Notes under the pieces: model-generated | The model's database searches: none | The model's input: the letters and a program-made list of their open reading frames with translations, nothing else | What the model was told of the DNA's origin: nothing | NCBI RefSeq assembly: GCF_014646755.1 | Contig: NZ_BMNW01000004.1 | Coordinates: 310,001 to 374,000 of the forward strand | From: Pseudomonas asuensis | Lineage (GTDB): Bacteria > Pseudomonadota > Gammaproteobacteria > Pseudomonadales > Pseudomonadaceae | Length of the DNA stretch: 64,000 bases | Reading direction: 5' to 3' | Shown here: positions 15,968 through 24,477 of the stretch, piece by piece | How the letters are laid out: each line of letters opens with the position of its first letter | Numbering within the stretch: position 1 is the first letter of the stretch | Program-made: the position numbers and the translations under genes

Positions 15968-16450
15968 ATGAATATTCGCCCCATTACCGCCGCCGACTTT
16001 GATCAGGTTTGGCCGATCATCCAGGCAGTCGTCCACGGTCAGGAGACCTACGCCTTAGATCCCGCCATGGACCGTGACGCCGCATGGAAACTCTGGGTCG
16101 AGCTGCCCAAGGCCACCTTTGTTGCGGAGCGAGAGGGGCAAATCCTGGGCACCTATTACATCAAACCCAACGCTGCCGGCCCGGGCAGCCACGTATGCAA
16201 CTGCGGCTACATGACTGCCGAAGCCGCACGTGGGCAGGGCGTTGCCAGTGCCTTGTGTGCCCACTCACTGGAAATGGGCCGCGAGCTAGGCTTTCTGGCC
16301 ATGCAGTTCAATTCGGTGGTCTCCACCAATCAGGTGGCGGTCGCCCTGTGGAAAAAGCATGGTTTCGAGATCGTCGGCACGCTGCCCAAGGCCTACCGTC
16401 ACCGCACCCAAGGGCTGGTGGACTGCTACGTGATGTTCCGCGCGCTTTGA
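15968..16450 (+). CDS. GNAT-family N-acetyltransferase
   Basis: The ATG at 15968 follows AGGAG by seven bases and gives 160 residues. The acetyl-CoA binding motif is present as YMTAEAARGQGVASALCAHS (around 86-105), with the Q/RxxGxG/A core in RGQGVA. A C-terminal LWKKHGFEIVGTLPKAYRH segment is typical of small-molecule GNATs related to phosphinothricin-type and YobR-like acetyltransferases. It is transcribed divergently from the class III aminotransferase and could share its regulatory region. The acetyl acceptor is unknown. Confidence 0.85.
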   Translation: MNIRPITAADFDQVWPIIQAVVHGQETYALDPAMDRDAAWKLWVELPKATFVAEREGQILGTYYIKPNAAGPGSHVCNCGYMTAEAARGQGVASALCAHSLEMGRELGFLAMQFNSVVSTNQVAVALWKKHGFEIVGTLPKAYRHRTQGLVDCYVMFRAL

Positions 16451-16498
16451 CCAGATCGTACCGTCGGGTATCGCCACACGACACATGCCTGCTGAATT

Positions 16499-16529
16499 GT
16501 AGGTTGGCTAGGGCATAGCGCTACCCAAC
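16499..16529. repeat. REP-like palindromic element
   Basis: The stretch begins GTAGGTTGGC, contains TAGCGC and ends CTACCCAAC, so the outer parts are complementary. It lies in the spacer after the acetyltransferase. It resembles the short extragenic REP units common in Pseudomonas. Related copies occur near 24.4 and 35.2 kb. Confidence 0.4.
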
Positions 16530-16567
16530 GAGGCATGCTCATTGAGTAGCGCTACATAAGGCCTTTA

Positions 16568-18037
16568 TCAGGGCAACTGCAGGGCATTGCGGATGGTAAA
16601 GAAGAGATCCGTCTGATCAGTCAGACCGGACACGTTGGCGGTGCCAGGGCCGTAAGCGGCAATCCGCAGCTGCGCACCGGTATGGCCTTGGTCGCTTTCT
16701 TCAGAGTTGCCGTAGCTGACCGTCATGACTGCACCGTCACGCGTGTTCAGAGCCTGGGTCAGGCCGGGCGCTTTCACATCGGGATAGACGATCTGGCTGG
16801 AGTGGGCATGGTCTGCCGTCACAATGACCAGTGTATTGCCGTCAGCCTTGGCAAAAGCCAGCGCCTTTTGCACCGCCTCGTCGAGGTCTACGGTCTCACC
16901 GATCTGGCCGCAGGGATTAGCCGCATGATCAGCTTTGTCGATGGAGGCTCCTTCTACCTGCAAGAAAAAGCCCTTGTCGTTCTGATTAAGTAGCTCAATG
17001 GCCTTTTGTGTCATGTCCGCCAACGTCGGCACGCTGGCCGTCCGCTCGGAGTTAACGCGACACGTAACGGCTGGCTGATCAATGTTGCCATGGTAACTGG
17101 CTTTTGGTCCCATCCAGCGTACCGGCATGTTGCCAGGGGAAAAAAGTCCGAGCAGCGGCTGTTGCTGATTGGCCTGAGAAATCGATTTGAGCGAATCAAG
17201 GTCACTCACCACGCGATAACCACGCGCCTGGGCCTGCTGCAAGAGCGTCTGGCCCTGCCATTGTCCGGCACGGGCCGTTTCGGCAAAGCTCGCTGCGCCG
17301 CCCCCGAGCGTAACGTCGGGGCGTGTGTTCAAAAGCTGTTCGGTAATTGAACCAGCACCACCATTTTCCAGCGCATTGGCGGGGCACTGCTTACTGGTGG
17401 CAATCGGACCGTAGCACTTACGCCCGGTTACATGGGCGACCAACACAGCGGGCGTTGCGTCCTGGATTTCAGCGGTAGAGACGTTTCCAGTCGCCTTCCC
17501 AGCCGTTTTCGCCAACTCCAGTAATGTCTTTTGTGGTTGCCCTTTGATGTCGACGCTGATGGCACCGTTATACGTCTTGGTGCCGGTTGCCCAGGCGCTG
17601 CCAGATGCCGCTGAGTCAGTTACATAGTCAGGCTTGCCTGTCTTGCGATCCAGTGAATAGTGGGTGTACTGGCCCGTGACCGGCAGGGCGTCGATGCCTT
17701 TGAAATAGCCGCCTGCACCTTCAGCGTAATTGCGCGCGATCGTAATCTCCGAATCGCCCATGCCATCGCCAATCAGCAGGATCACATTCTTGGCAGGCCG
17801 ATCCGAAAGTGTTGCTTTCAAGGCTTGTGTCAGGTCGCCGTCCAGTCGGCGGGCACCACCATGCTGGGTGAGGTCACCCGCTGCACCCCGAGCATAAAAG
17901 CTGGCCGGAGCGGCCTTGTTGGTGTCGGCGGACGTGGGAGAAGTGGTATGTGTGGCGCAGGCGGTGAGCAGTGCAGAGGCAACCAGAGAGGTGGACAGTG
18001 CGGCCGTTTGAGACCAACGGGCGGGCATCGTCTTCAT
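16568..18037 (-). CDS. phoA: Alkaline phosphatase (PhoA type)
   Basis: This 489-residue phosphomonoesterase frees phosphate from organic esters outside the cytoplasm. It follows E. coli PhoA closely: metal Asp in [10 protein letters not shown], nucleophile Ser in [22 protein letters not shown] followed by the substrate Arg in [18 protein letters not shown] with Glu, Asp, Lys and His metal or phosphate ligands, TADHAH, and the last His ligand in DQGHTG. Four cysteines could form the usual two disulphides. The N-terminus has a signal with a LTAC lipobox-like site, suggesting a lipidated form rather than a freely soluble one. A Pho box lies about 70 bases upstream, so PhoB control under phosphate limitation is expected. 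Confidence 0.93.
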   Translation of the reverse strand: MKTMPARWSQTAALSTSLVASALLTACATHTTSPTSADTNKAAPASFYARGAAGDLTQHGGARRLDGDLTQALKATLSDRPAKNVILLIGDGMGDSEITIARNYAEGAGGYFKGIDALPVTGQYTHYSLDRKTGKPDYVTDSAASGSAWATGTKTYNGAISVDIKGQPQKTLLELAKTAGKATGNVSTAEIQDATPAVLVAHVTGRKCYGPIATSKQCPANALENGGAGSITEQLLNTRPDVTLGGGAASFAETARAGQWQGQTLLQQAQARGYRVVSDLDSLKSISQANQQQPLLGLFSPGNMPVRWMGPKASYHGNIDQPAVTCRVNSERTASVPTLADMTQKAIELLNQNDKGFFLQVEGASIDKADHAANPCGQIGETVDLDEAVQKALAFAKADGNTLVIVTADHAHSSQIVYPDVKAPGLTQALNTRDGAVMTVSYGNSEESDQGHTGAQLRIAAYGPGTANVSGLTDQTDLFFTIRNALQLP

Positions 18038-18105
18038 TGAATATCCTTTTGACAGTGATCCAAGCGCTTGATTGTTTCAAGGCCTGCCAAAAGTGCCGTG
18101 CTCAG

Positions 18106-18123
18106 ATGACCTTTTCATGACAG
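18106..18123 (-). promoter_or_regulatory. Pho box (PhoB binding site) upstream of phoA
   Basis: Read on the minus strand the site is CTGTCAT-GAAA-AGGTCAT, two 7-bp half-sites 11 bp apart, as in the consensus direct repeat of CTGTCAT. It lies 69-86 bases before the phoA start codon and in the right orientation. Confidence 0.8.
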
Positions 18124-18228
18124 AAATCAGTGGCAAAAAGCCTGCTACGGTCCGATCTGCATTGAGCCAATTGATACCCAAACGGGCTGCTGGGTATCAA
18201 TCCAAGTCGTCTCAATCCAATCTATACA

Positions 18229-18852
18229 TCATGCCGGAGCGGCCTTCGGCAGCTCTACATAACCCTTCAATGCCTGCATGCGGCGTAACCATTTTTGAAC
18301 CGCTACAAACGGCGTCAGATCAATGCCACCTTCCGGCGCCATGGCGGTGTACGGGTAGCAGGCGATATCAGCAATCGTCGGGCCGCCGGCTTCCGGCACC
18401 AGCCATTCTTCGCCGGTTAGTTGCTTCTCCAGTACCTCTAGCCCAGCCAAACCCAAGGCCTGACAATCCGCCAGATTGCCGGTACGTGCAAAGACCGAGG
18501 TGTTGTTAAGGCTGATTGAACGGGCACGGCCCAGCCCATAGCGACCTTCGTTCTGCTCGAAGGCCAGCCATTGCATCACCTTGGCCATAGTGACCGGATC
18601 AGTAGGCAGCCATAAGCCTCGGCCATACTGGCGCGCCAGGTACACCAGAATCGATGTGGAATCCCACAGCGTTACCTCGTCATCAACCAGTACCGGAACC
18701 TGCCCGCGCGGGTTGATCGCCAGGAACTCCGGTTGCCGATTTTCGCCCGCGTTAAGGTCTACATTGATCCGTTGATAGTTCAACTCCAGCACAGACAGTA
18801 GCAGACGGATCTTGTAGCAATTACCGGATCGTTCCAGATCGTAGAGAATCAA
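18229..18852 (-). CDS. Glutathione S-transferase family protein
   Basis: The product has 207 residues. The thioredoxin-like N-terminal domain begins MILYDLERSGNCYKIRLLLS, with a Ser/Cys region near residue 10 where GSTs place the catalytic residue. The cis-Pro motif is RGQVPVLVDDE (about 49-59), followed by the glutathione-binding DSTSILVYLA. The helical C-terminal domain carries the N-capping GGPTIADIACYPY motif near 155. It is a cytosolic enzyme for conjugation or reduction with glutathione. The natural substrate is not evident. It stands alone between phoA and the aminotransferase gene, with no operon partner. Confidence 0.88.
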   Translation of the reverse strand: MILYDLERSGNCYKIRLLLSVLELNYQRINVDLNAGENRQPEFLAINPRGQVPVLVDDEVTLWDSTSILVYLARQYGRGLWLPTDPVTMAKVMQWLAFEQNEGRYGLGRARSISLNNTSVFARTGNLADCQALGLAGLEVLEKQLTGEEWLVPEAGGPTIADIACYPYTAMAPEGGIDLTPFVAVQKWLRRMQALKGYVELPKAAPA

Positions 18853-18946
18853 GGCTGTAACCTCATACAGGAGTCAGGCCGCACGGCAGCAAAGGTCGTA
18901 ATCTTACAGGGTTCGGACATGAACATGGTGTAAGGCCTTTCTAACA

Positions 18947-18958
18947 GAAAACGTTCTC
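18947..18958. promoter_or_regulatory. AACGTT-centred palindrome before the second aminotransferase gene
   Basis: GAAAACGTTCTC, nearly self-complementary, lies 68-79 bases before the start at 19026. It matches the core found at 15886-15915 in front of the other class III aminotransferase. A shared repressor site is inferred. Confidence 0.4.
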
Positions 18959-19025
18959 TCGCCAACGCCTTGCGTTTTACGCGGTTGCTCATAGCATGAG
19001 GAGACGTCCAAACGAGGTGATCGGC

Positions 19026-20417
19026 ATGACCGCCAGTGGCATCCACCCATCTGCTGTAGAAGCCTTTACCGCTCAAGAGCGTGAGCGTTTTCTCGCCAAC
19101 AACCCGAACTCCGTGGCACTAGCCGAGCGCGCCCGAAAATCGCTTTACGGGGGTGTTCCCATGCACTGGATGGCCGACTGGTCAACACCGGTGCCGCTGT
19201 TCGTCGAACGTGCCAAGGGTGCACGCTTCTACGATGTGGACGGCCATGAATACATCGACTTCTGCCTGGGCGACACTGGTACCATGTTTGGTCACTCACC
19301 GGACCCCATTGCCAGGGCCTTGACCGAACAGGCATCCAACGGCCTTACCACCATGTTGCCGGGCGAGGATGCAGTCGTATGCGGCGAGTTGCTGGCCGAA
19401 CGCTTCGGCTTGCCGTATTGGCAGGTCACCGCCACGGCGACCGATGCCAACCGCTACGTGCTGCGCTGGGCCCGCGCCGTAACGGGTCGCAAGACGCTCC
19501 TGGTGTTCGATGGCTGTTACCACGGCACGGTGGACGATGTGATGGTGCGCTACCGCAACGGTCGGACGGTGCCTCGTTCCGGCCTGATTGGCCAAGCGTA
19601 CGATCTGACCGAGTACAGCCGCGCCATTCCCTTCAACGATGTGGCAGCCCTGGAAGCGGCCCTGGCCGAAGGTGATGTCTGCGCACTGCTGTGCGAGCCC
19701 GCCATGACCAACATCGGCATGGTCCTGCCTGAGCCGGGCTTTCTACAACAGTGCAGGGAGCTGACCCGCCAGTATGGCGTGCTGTTGATCATCGACGAGA
19801 CTCACACGATCTCTACCGACATAGGCGGCTGCACCCGCCTATGGAACCTTGAGCCAGACTTTTTTGTGATAGGCAAACCCATCGCCGGCGGCGTGCCCTG
19901 CGGCGTATTTGGTTGCAGTGCAGAAATAGCCGAGCGCATGCACACGGCGCGCGAACAGGCGCAGGCTCACAGCCACGGACACGGACACAGCGGCATGGGC
20001 ACCACGCTTTCCGCCAACGCCCTGGCCATGCACTGCATGCGCGCCAACCTGGAGCAGGTGATGACGTCCGCCGCCTATGCCCACATGCTGCCGCTAGCCA
20101 AGCGCCTCGCCGATGGCTTGCGCCGGTTGATCGCCGGACATGACTTGAAGTGGTCTGTGACCGAACTGGGCGCACGGTGCGAGTTTCAGTTCTGCCCAGC
20201 CCCACCCAAGACGGGTGCCGAAGCCGAGGCGGCTTTTCATGATGAATTGCAGATGGCGCTGCACCTGTATCTGATCAATCGCGGCATCCTGATCACGCCA
20301 TTTCATAACATGACGCTGTGCTGCCTCGACACTACCAAGGCAGACGTGGATCGTCTCATCGCCACGCTGGATAATGCGCTGACCGACCTGCTGGCCCTGC
20401 CCAACGCCCGCATATAA
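19026..20417 (+). CDS. Class III aminotransferase, glutamate-1-semialdehyde aminomutase-like
   Basis: I choose the ATG at 19026 (GAGGTGATCGGC before it) over one at 18996, giving 463 residues. Fold-type I motifs include DGCYHGTVDDV near 162, LIIDETHT with ring Asp near 257, and FVIGKPIAGGVPCG with the PLP Lys near 284. It resembles GSA-aminomutase-like amine transaminases but is not HemL: hemL genes are not normally paired with a glutamine synthetase homologue, and the active-site segments differ. A His-rich loop (AHSHGHGHSG, near 320) is unusual and may bind metal or be disordered. It is followed 22 bases later by the glutamine-synthetase-like gene, so both probably act on the same amine. 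Confidence 0.85.
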   Translation: MTASGIHPSAVEAFTAQERERFLANNPNSVALAERARKSLYGGVPMHWMADWSTPVPLFVERAKGARFYDVDGHEYIDFCLGDTGTMFGHSPDPIARALTEQASNGLTTMLPGEDAVVCGELLAERFGLPYWQVTATATDANRYVLRWARAVTGRKTLLVFDGCYHGTVDDVMVRYRNGRTVPRSGLIGQAYDLTEYSRAIPFNDVAALEAALAEGDVCALLCEPAMTNIGMVLPEPGFLQQCRELTRQYGVLLIIDETHTISTDIGGCTRLWNLEPDFFVIGKPIAGGVPCGVFGCSAEIAERMHTAREQAQAHSHGHGHSGMGTTLSANALAMHCMRANLEQVMTSAAYAHMLPLAKRLADGLRRLIAGHDLKWSVTELGARCEFQFCPAPPKTGAEAEAAFHDELQMALHLYLINRGILITPFHNMTLCCLDTTKADVDRLIATLDNALTDLLALPNARI

Positions 20418-20439
20418 CTCCAACAACAAGAGCCTGATC

Positions 20440-21807
20440 ATGACCTTTGCCGATCCCCAGGAAGCCCGCGATTTTCTTGTCCAGCACCCTGACGTGCGCA
20501 GCATCGAGCTGATACTGATCGACGCCAACGGCGTTCCACGCGGCAAGCTCCTGCATCGCGATGAGCTGCTGGCCATCTACGAGAATGGTCGCCCATTGCC
20601 CAGCTCTATCCTGGCGCTGACCATCCAGGGGGAGGACGTCGACGAAACAGGGCTCGTCTGGGACGTGGCGGATGCCGACTGCTGGACCTATCCACTGTCC
20701 GGCAGTCTGACGCTGCAACCCTGGCGCACCGTGCCTACCGGGCAAGTGCAGGTGAGCATGCACCCGGAGAAGGGCCTGCCTGCCACACCGGCGGACCCTC
20801 GGCATGTGCTGGTGCGCACCGTGGATCGACTCAAGGCGGACGGTTATTACCCAGTCATGGCGGTAGAGCTTGAGTTCTATCTGCTGGACAAGCAGCGCGA
20901 CGCCCAGGGTCGCCCGCAGCCTGCCGTGCAAATAAATGGCATCCGCCCGCAGGCCCCGCAGGTATACGGGGTATATGAGCTGGAGCAGCTACAGCCGTTT
21001 TTGGATGACCTGTACGCCGCCTGCCAAGTACAAGGGCTGCCGGTACGCACGGCCATCTCCGAATACGCTCCATCCCAGATCGAACTGACCCTGGAGCACC
21101 GCCTCGATGCGCTGCAGGCGGTGGACGAGGGCGTGCGCTACAAGCGGCTGGTCCGTGGCGTGGCCAACCGGCACGGTTTACAGGCCTGCTTTATGGCCAA
21201 GCCCTTTGGCGACTTGACGGGCAGCGGCCTGCATATGCATGTCAGCCTTGCCGATGCCAACGGTAACAACCTTATGGCTAGCGAAGACCCATACGGTACG
21301 CCGTTACTGCGCCACAGCATTGGCGGCATGATGACCACGCTGAATGACGCCTTGGCGATCTTCTGCCCCAACGCCAACTCGTTCCGTCGTTTCCAGACCA
21401 ACAGCTACGCCCCGCTGGCCAAGAGCTGGGGTGTTAACAACCGCACCGTCTCTTTCCGTATTCCTGGTGGCCCGGCACATAGCCGCCACATCGAGCACCG
21501 CATCTGCGGCGCCGACGCCAACCCGTATCTTGCCGCCGCCGCGATCCTCTCCGGTATTCATAAGGGGATTCGTGAAGAAATCGATCCCGGCGAGCCCATC
21601 ACCGGCAACGGCTATCAACAAGCCCGCGAAACCCTGCCCACCGATTGGCTCACGGCGCTGCGCAGTCTGGAAACTTCAACCTGGGCACGGGAGGCTTTGG
21701 GTGAGGAGTTCTTGAAGGTCTATCTCGCCATTAAATGGGCCGAGTACCGTCAGTTCATGGGGGAGGTAGGGGAGCAGGATTGGCGGTGGTATTTGACGCA
21801 TGTGTGA
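20440..21807 (+). CDS. Glutamine synthetase family protein, probable gamma-glutamyl-polyamine synthetase
   Basis: The product has 455 residues, the size of PuuA/Spu-type gamma-glutamylpolyamine synthetases and shorter in the N-domain than GlnA. Family motifs: DANGVPRGK in the beta-grasp N-domain, VELEFYLL and SEYAPSQIEL for metal Glu ligands, GSGLHMHVSL for ATP/metal, NSFRRF and RIPGGPAHSRHIEHRICGADANPYL for glutamate and ATP contacts. Such enzymes attach glutamate to putrescine or other amines using ATP, starting degradation. The upstream aminotransferase supports amine catabolism. The exact amine is unknown. Assignment to PuuA-like rather than true GlnA is from length and context. Confidence 0.85.
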   Translation: MTFADPQEARDFLVQHPDVRSIELILIDANGVPRGKLLHRDELLAIYENGRPLPSSILALTIQGEDVDETGLVWDVADADCWTYPLSGSLTLQPWRTVPTGQVQVSMHPEKGLPATPADPRHVLVRTVDRLKADGYYPVMAVELEFYLLDKQRDAQGRPQPAVQINGIRPQAPQVYGVYELEQLQPFLDDLYAACQVQGLPVRTAISEYAPSQIELTLEHRLDALQAVDEGVRYKRLVRGVANRHGLQACFMAKPFGDLTGSGLHMHVSLADANGNNLMASEDPYGTPLLRHSIGGMMTTLNDALAIFCPNANSFRRFQTNSYAPLAKSWGVNNRTVSFRIPGGPAHSRHIEHRICGADANPYLAAAAILSGIHKGIREEIDPGEPITGNGYQQARETLPTDWLTALRSLETSTWAREALGEEFLKVYLAIKWAEYRQFMGEVGEQDWRWYLTHV

Positions 21808-21840
21808 TGACGCGGTGAAACAGTGAATAAAGTCATCAGG

Positions 21841-22128
21841 CTAAAGAGAAGCACACCCTATTTGGAAGGGAGCAGCAGAAATGTGGTGTGGACGCGGCTG
21901 CACTGTGTCTAGTTTGAGAGGCTGGATGAGGTAAATTTCTTGAATCTGAGCCGAGCTAATATATACGTCATCCCCCCAATGCTCGTTAAAACTAAGAGGA
22001 CCAAGCCCAACAGGTTGAGGTAGACCGTAAATAGCTAAGCCGTAGTCTGAAGCGAAAGGCCATAAATCGATTAATTGTACATAACGGAGTAAGCAGCATG
22101 GAATGAAGATACTGATATCACAGGACAA
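21841..22128 (-). CDS. Uncertain small reading frame or gene remnant in the AT-rich spacer
   Basis: A 95-codon minus-strand frame from a TTG at 22128 encodes segments such as YVQLIDLWPFASDYGLAIYG and FNEHWGDDVYISSAQIQEIY, which look protein-like rather than random. There is no clear ribosome-binding site, the start is weak, and I recognise no family. It may be the end of a decayed gene. If it is not a gene, 21808-22242 is a 435-bp AT-rich spacer in which I see nothing else. Confidence 0.25.
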   Translation of the reverse strand: MSCDISIFIPCCLLRYVQLIDLWPFASDYGLAIYGLPQPVGLGPLSFNEHWGDDVYISSAQIQEIYLIQPLKLDTVQPRPHHISAAPFQIGCASL

Positions 22129-22242
22129 TAAACATTGTTATGCTTAGTTGGCGACACGAGCAAATTTTTTCAACTCCAATATAAAATTAATAATTTTAAA
22201 ATCCAAAACCACTTTTTATAGCCACCAATATTTTATCTTTAA

Positions 22243-22782
22243 CTACAAATTACTCATTTCCTTTTTAATATTATTAAGCTCATGTATGTGTTCTTTTTTC
22301 TTTGCAACACAGCTTTCAAAAAGATCCGCTTTTTCTCTATTTCCAGAAATTTTCTCCAGCACCTTGTCCATCCTATCTATTTCTGAAGAATGATACTGCT
22401 GCTTTGCCTGTAAAATATGAATCTGATTCTTGATTTGCTGCTGCCTAAGTTGCTGTAGCATGGTGGTAGAAATTTCTAAGTTTCTATCATTTAACTCTTT
22501 TTGATATATAATTTGTTTTAAAAGTGCTTCCGCTTGTTCATTTTGTGCTCTAGTGGAAGCTTTTAACTCCTTACCTTGTAAAAGAACGGCTATAAGCGCA
22601 AGAAATATTGCTACTGCTGAAAACAGGCCATTTAAAATACCTAAAGAATCACCATATTCAGCTGTATTTTTAGGAAGCTTTAAACTTGCCAAGGATAAAT
22701 CTATATATCCAAGCAAAATCTCACTGAGGCCGCACCACATACCAATTAGTATTAACGCGATAAAGAATAACCAAAACCTCAT
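22243..22782 (-). CDS. AT-rich gene for a two-helix membrane protein with a coiled-coil tail; unknown function
   Basis: The product has 179 residues. Two hydrophobic helices (about 3-24 and 50-68) enclose a short loop, and a long charged coiled coil (about 72-175, rich in Gln, Lys and Glu) follows, presumably in the cytoplasm. The segment GDSLGILNGLFSAVAIFLALIAVLLQGKEL matches, from memory, a widespread pattern in hypothetical proteins (FGDSFGxLNxLFSxLAF...LLQxxEL) whose role is not established. AGGA lies about seven bases before the ATG. Base composition is far more AT-rich than both neighbours, with codons such as TTA, ATA and AAA common, which points to recent acquisition. Nothing mobile is visible beside it. 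Confidence 0.7.
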   Translation of the reverse strand: MRFWLFFIALILIGMWCGLSEILLGYIDLSLASLKLPKNTAEYGDSLGILNGLFSAVAIFLALIAVLLQGKELKASTRAQNEQAEALLKQIIYQKELNDRNLEISTTMLQQLRQQQIKNQIHILQAKQQYHSSEIDRMDKVLEKISGNREKADLFESCVAKKKEHIHELNNIKKEMSNL

Positions 22783-22907
22783 GCGGAATTCCTAGACCAT
22801 TAATTAGTTAAGGAGTTTTATATACATCATTTCTTGAATGCATGCTCCCGCCCAAAAAGACAGCTAGTAAACTCTAAATAACGAGTTCATAAATTACTGG
22901 TTAAGTA

Positions 22908-23666
22908 TTACCCCCGCCCCACATACGGCATCTTCGTTGCCATCACCGTCATAAACTGCACATTCGCCTCCAGCGGCAAACCGGCCATATAACGCACTGC
23001 GTCCGCTACATGCTGCACGTCCATTCGTGGCTCGATGGCTTTTTCGCCGTTGGCTTGCAGAATGCCTGTGCTCATGCGCTCGGTCATCTCGGTGGCAGCG
23101 TTGCCGATGTCGATCTGGCTGCACGCAATGTCATAAGCGCGGCCGTCGAGGGAGAGGGATTTGGTAAGGCCGGTGATGGCATGTTTGGTAGCGGTATAGG
23201 CCACACTGAAGGGGCGCGGAGCATGGGCGGAGATGGAGCCGTTGTTGATGATGCGGCCGCCGCGAGGCTTCTGGTGACGCATAAGGCGGAAGGCGGCGCG
23301 GCTGCACAGAAAGACGCCGGTCAGGTTGGTGTCGACCGTGGCGCGCCAGGCGCTGACGTCCAGTTCGTCGATAGGCACGGCTTGGGCGCCAATGCCTGCA
23401 TTGTTGAACAACACATCGAGCCGGCCATAAGTTGATTTGATGCGCTCGAACAGCGCGTCTACGCTTTGTTCGTCCGTCACATCGCATACAACAGCCAGAG
23501 CCTCCTGACCTACAGCTTTAGCCTCTTGCACAAACGCCTGCAACGGCGCTTCGCGACGGGCAGCGATGACGACGCGGTAGCCATCGTCCAGCAGGGCCTG
23601 GGCAACAGCCTTGCCGATCCCTTGGGAGGCCCCGGTGACAAGCGCGACTTTACCGGCTGCGTTCAT
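22908..23666 (-). CDS. Short-chain dehydrogenase/reductase (SDR)
   Basis: This 252-residue NAD(P)-dependent oxidoreductase has the classical SDR layout. The cofactor motif is TGASQGIG (about 11-18), NNAG lies near 90, the catalytic Ser is in NNGSISAH near 145, and YTATK provides Tyr and Lys near 158-162. The Arg pair after the first strand (AARREAP) favours NADP(H). A PxxxTxM-like stretch ([10 protein letters not shown]) closes over the cofactor. The substrate is probably a small alcohol or ketone but cannot be named. It is a single gene divergent from the HAD phosphatase gene. Confidence 0.88.
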   Translation of the reverse strand: MNAAGKVALVTGASQGIGKAVAQALLDDGYRVVIAARREAPLQAFVQEAKAVGQEALAVVCDVTDEQSVDALFERIKSTYGRLDVLFNNAGIGAQAVPIDELDVSAWRATVDTNLTGVFLCSRAAFRLMRHQKPRGGRIINNGSISAHAPRPFSVAYTATKHAITGLTKSLSLDGRAYDIACSQIDIGNAATEMTERMSTGILQANGEKAIEPRMDVQHVADAVRYMAGLPLEANVQFMTVMATKMPYVGRG

Positions 23667-23763
23667 GCATGAATCCTTCTTTTTATTAGGGGAGGTCTGA
23701 GCCTAAACCAGCCTGCGCGGTTAGGGTAGGCTCTGTTATCCACAGCATCGACAAGAGAGTCCC

Positions 23764-24408
23764 ATGCCTTATACCAACCTTCTGTTCGATCTGGACGGTA
23801 CGCTGACTGACCCCAAGCTCGGCATCACGCTGTCCATTCAATACGCGCTAACCCAAATGGGTATTACTGAGCCCGATCCAGACACGCTTACTCACTTTAT
23901 CGGCCCGCCGCTACACAGTGCATTCATGGCGTCCTACGGGTTTGACGATGCCCAGGCCTGGAAAGCCGTTGAGCATTACCGGGTGCGCTTTAAAGAGAAG
24001 GGTCTGTATGAAAACACACCGTACCCAGGCATCCGCGAGACGTTGGCAGCGCTCAAAGAGAAGGGGTACCGCCTGTATGTAGTGACGTCCAAGCCTTGGG
24101 TGTTTGCCAATGAGATCGCGCGCCACTTTGAGCTGACAGGATATTTCAACGCTATTTATGGCAGCGAGCTAGATGGCACACGTACGGATAAGGGCGAGCT
24201 GATCAAGCATGTGCTGGAAACGGAAAGATTACAGCCCGAGACCTGCCTGATGATCGGCGACCGCAAGCATGACCTGATAGGTGCCCGACGTAATGGCGTA
24301 GACGCAGCCGGTGTGTGCTACGGCTACGGGGGCCGCACGGAGTTGGAGGCGGAAGCCCCTCGGTTTGTGTTTGAAACACTGGAAGAGCTGAGCAGGGCAT
24401 TGATTTGA
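23764..24408 (+). CDS. HAD-superfamily hydrolase, phosphoglycolate-phosphatase-like
   Basis: The product has 214 residues. Motif I is LLFDLDGTLTDP with the nucleophile Asp near 9. Motif II is VVTSKP near 108. A conserved Lys lies in GTRTDKGELI near 144, and motif IV is MIGDRKHDLIGARRNG near 163. A four-helix cap (about 20-85) places it in the Gph/PhnX-like subgroup that hydrolyses small phosphoesters or pyrophosphate. It is not next to trpE or rpe, where Pseudomonas gph genes often lie, so a housekeeping phosphoglycolate role is uncertain. It starts 97 bases from the divergent SDR gene. The stop codon overlaps a REP-like palindrome. Confidence 0.85.
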   Translation: MPYTNLLFDLDGTLTDPKLGITLSIQYALTQMGITEPDPDTLTHFIGPPLHSAFMASYGFDDAQAWKAVEHYRVRFKEKGLYENTPYPGIRETLAALKEKGYRLYVVTSKPWVFANEIARHFELTGYFNAIYGSELDGTRTDKGELIKHVLETERLQPETCLMIGDRKHDLIGARRNGVDAAGVCYGYGGRTELEAEAPRFVFETLEELSRALI

Positions 24409-24477
24409 TGCGCATCGCTCTACGCCACCCACCCTACAGAACCATGTGACCTACCCAATAGCGAAGCGATACCTGTC
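24407..24477. repeat. Two REP-like elements after the HAD phosphatase gene
   Basis: Unit one (24407-24437) runs GATGCGCATCGC to CACCCTAC. Unit two (24450-24477) runs CTACCCAATAGCGAAGC to ATACCTGTC. Unit two read in reverse closely matches the copy at 35246-35280, sharing GGTATCGCTTCGCTA. Such units are frequent between Pseudomonas genes and can act as 3' barriers. Confidence 0.5.
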
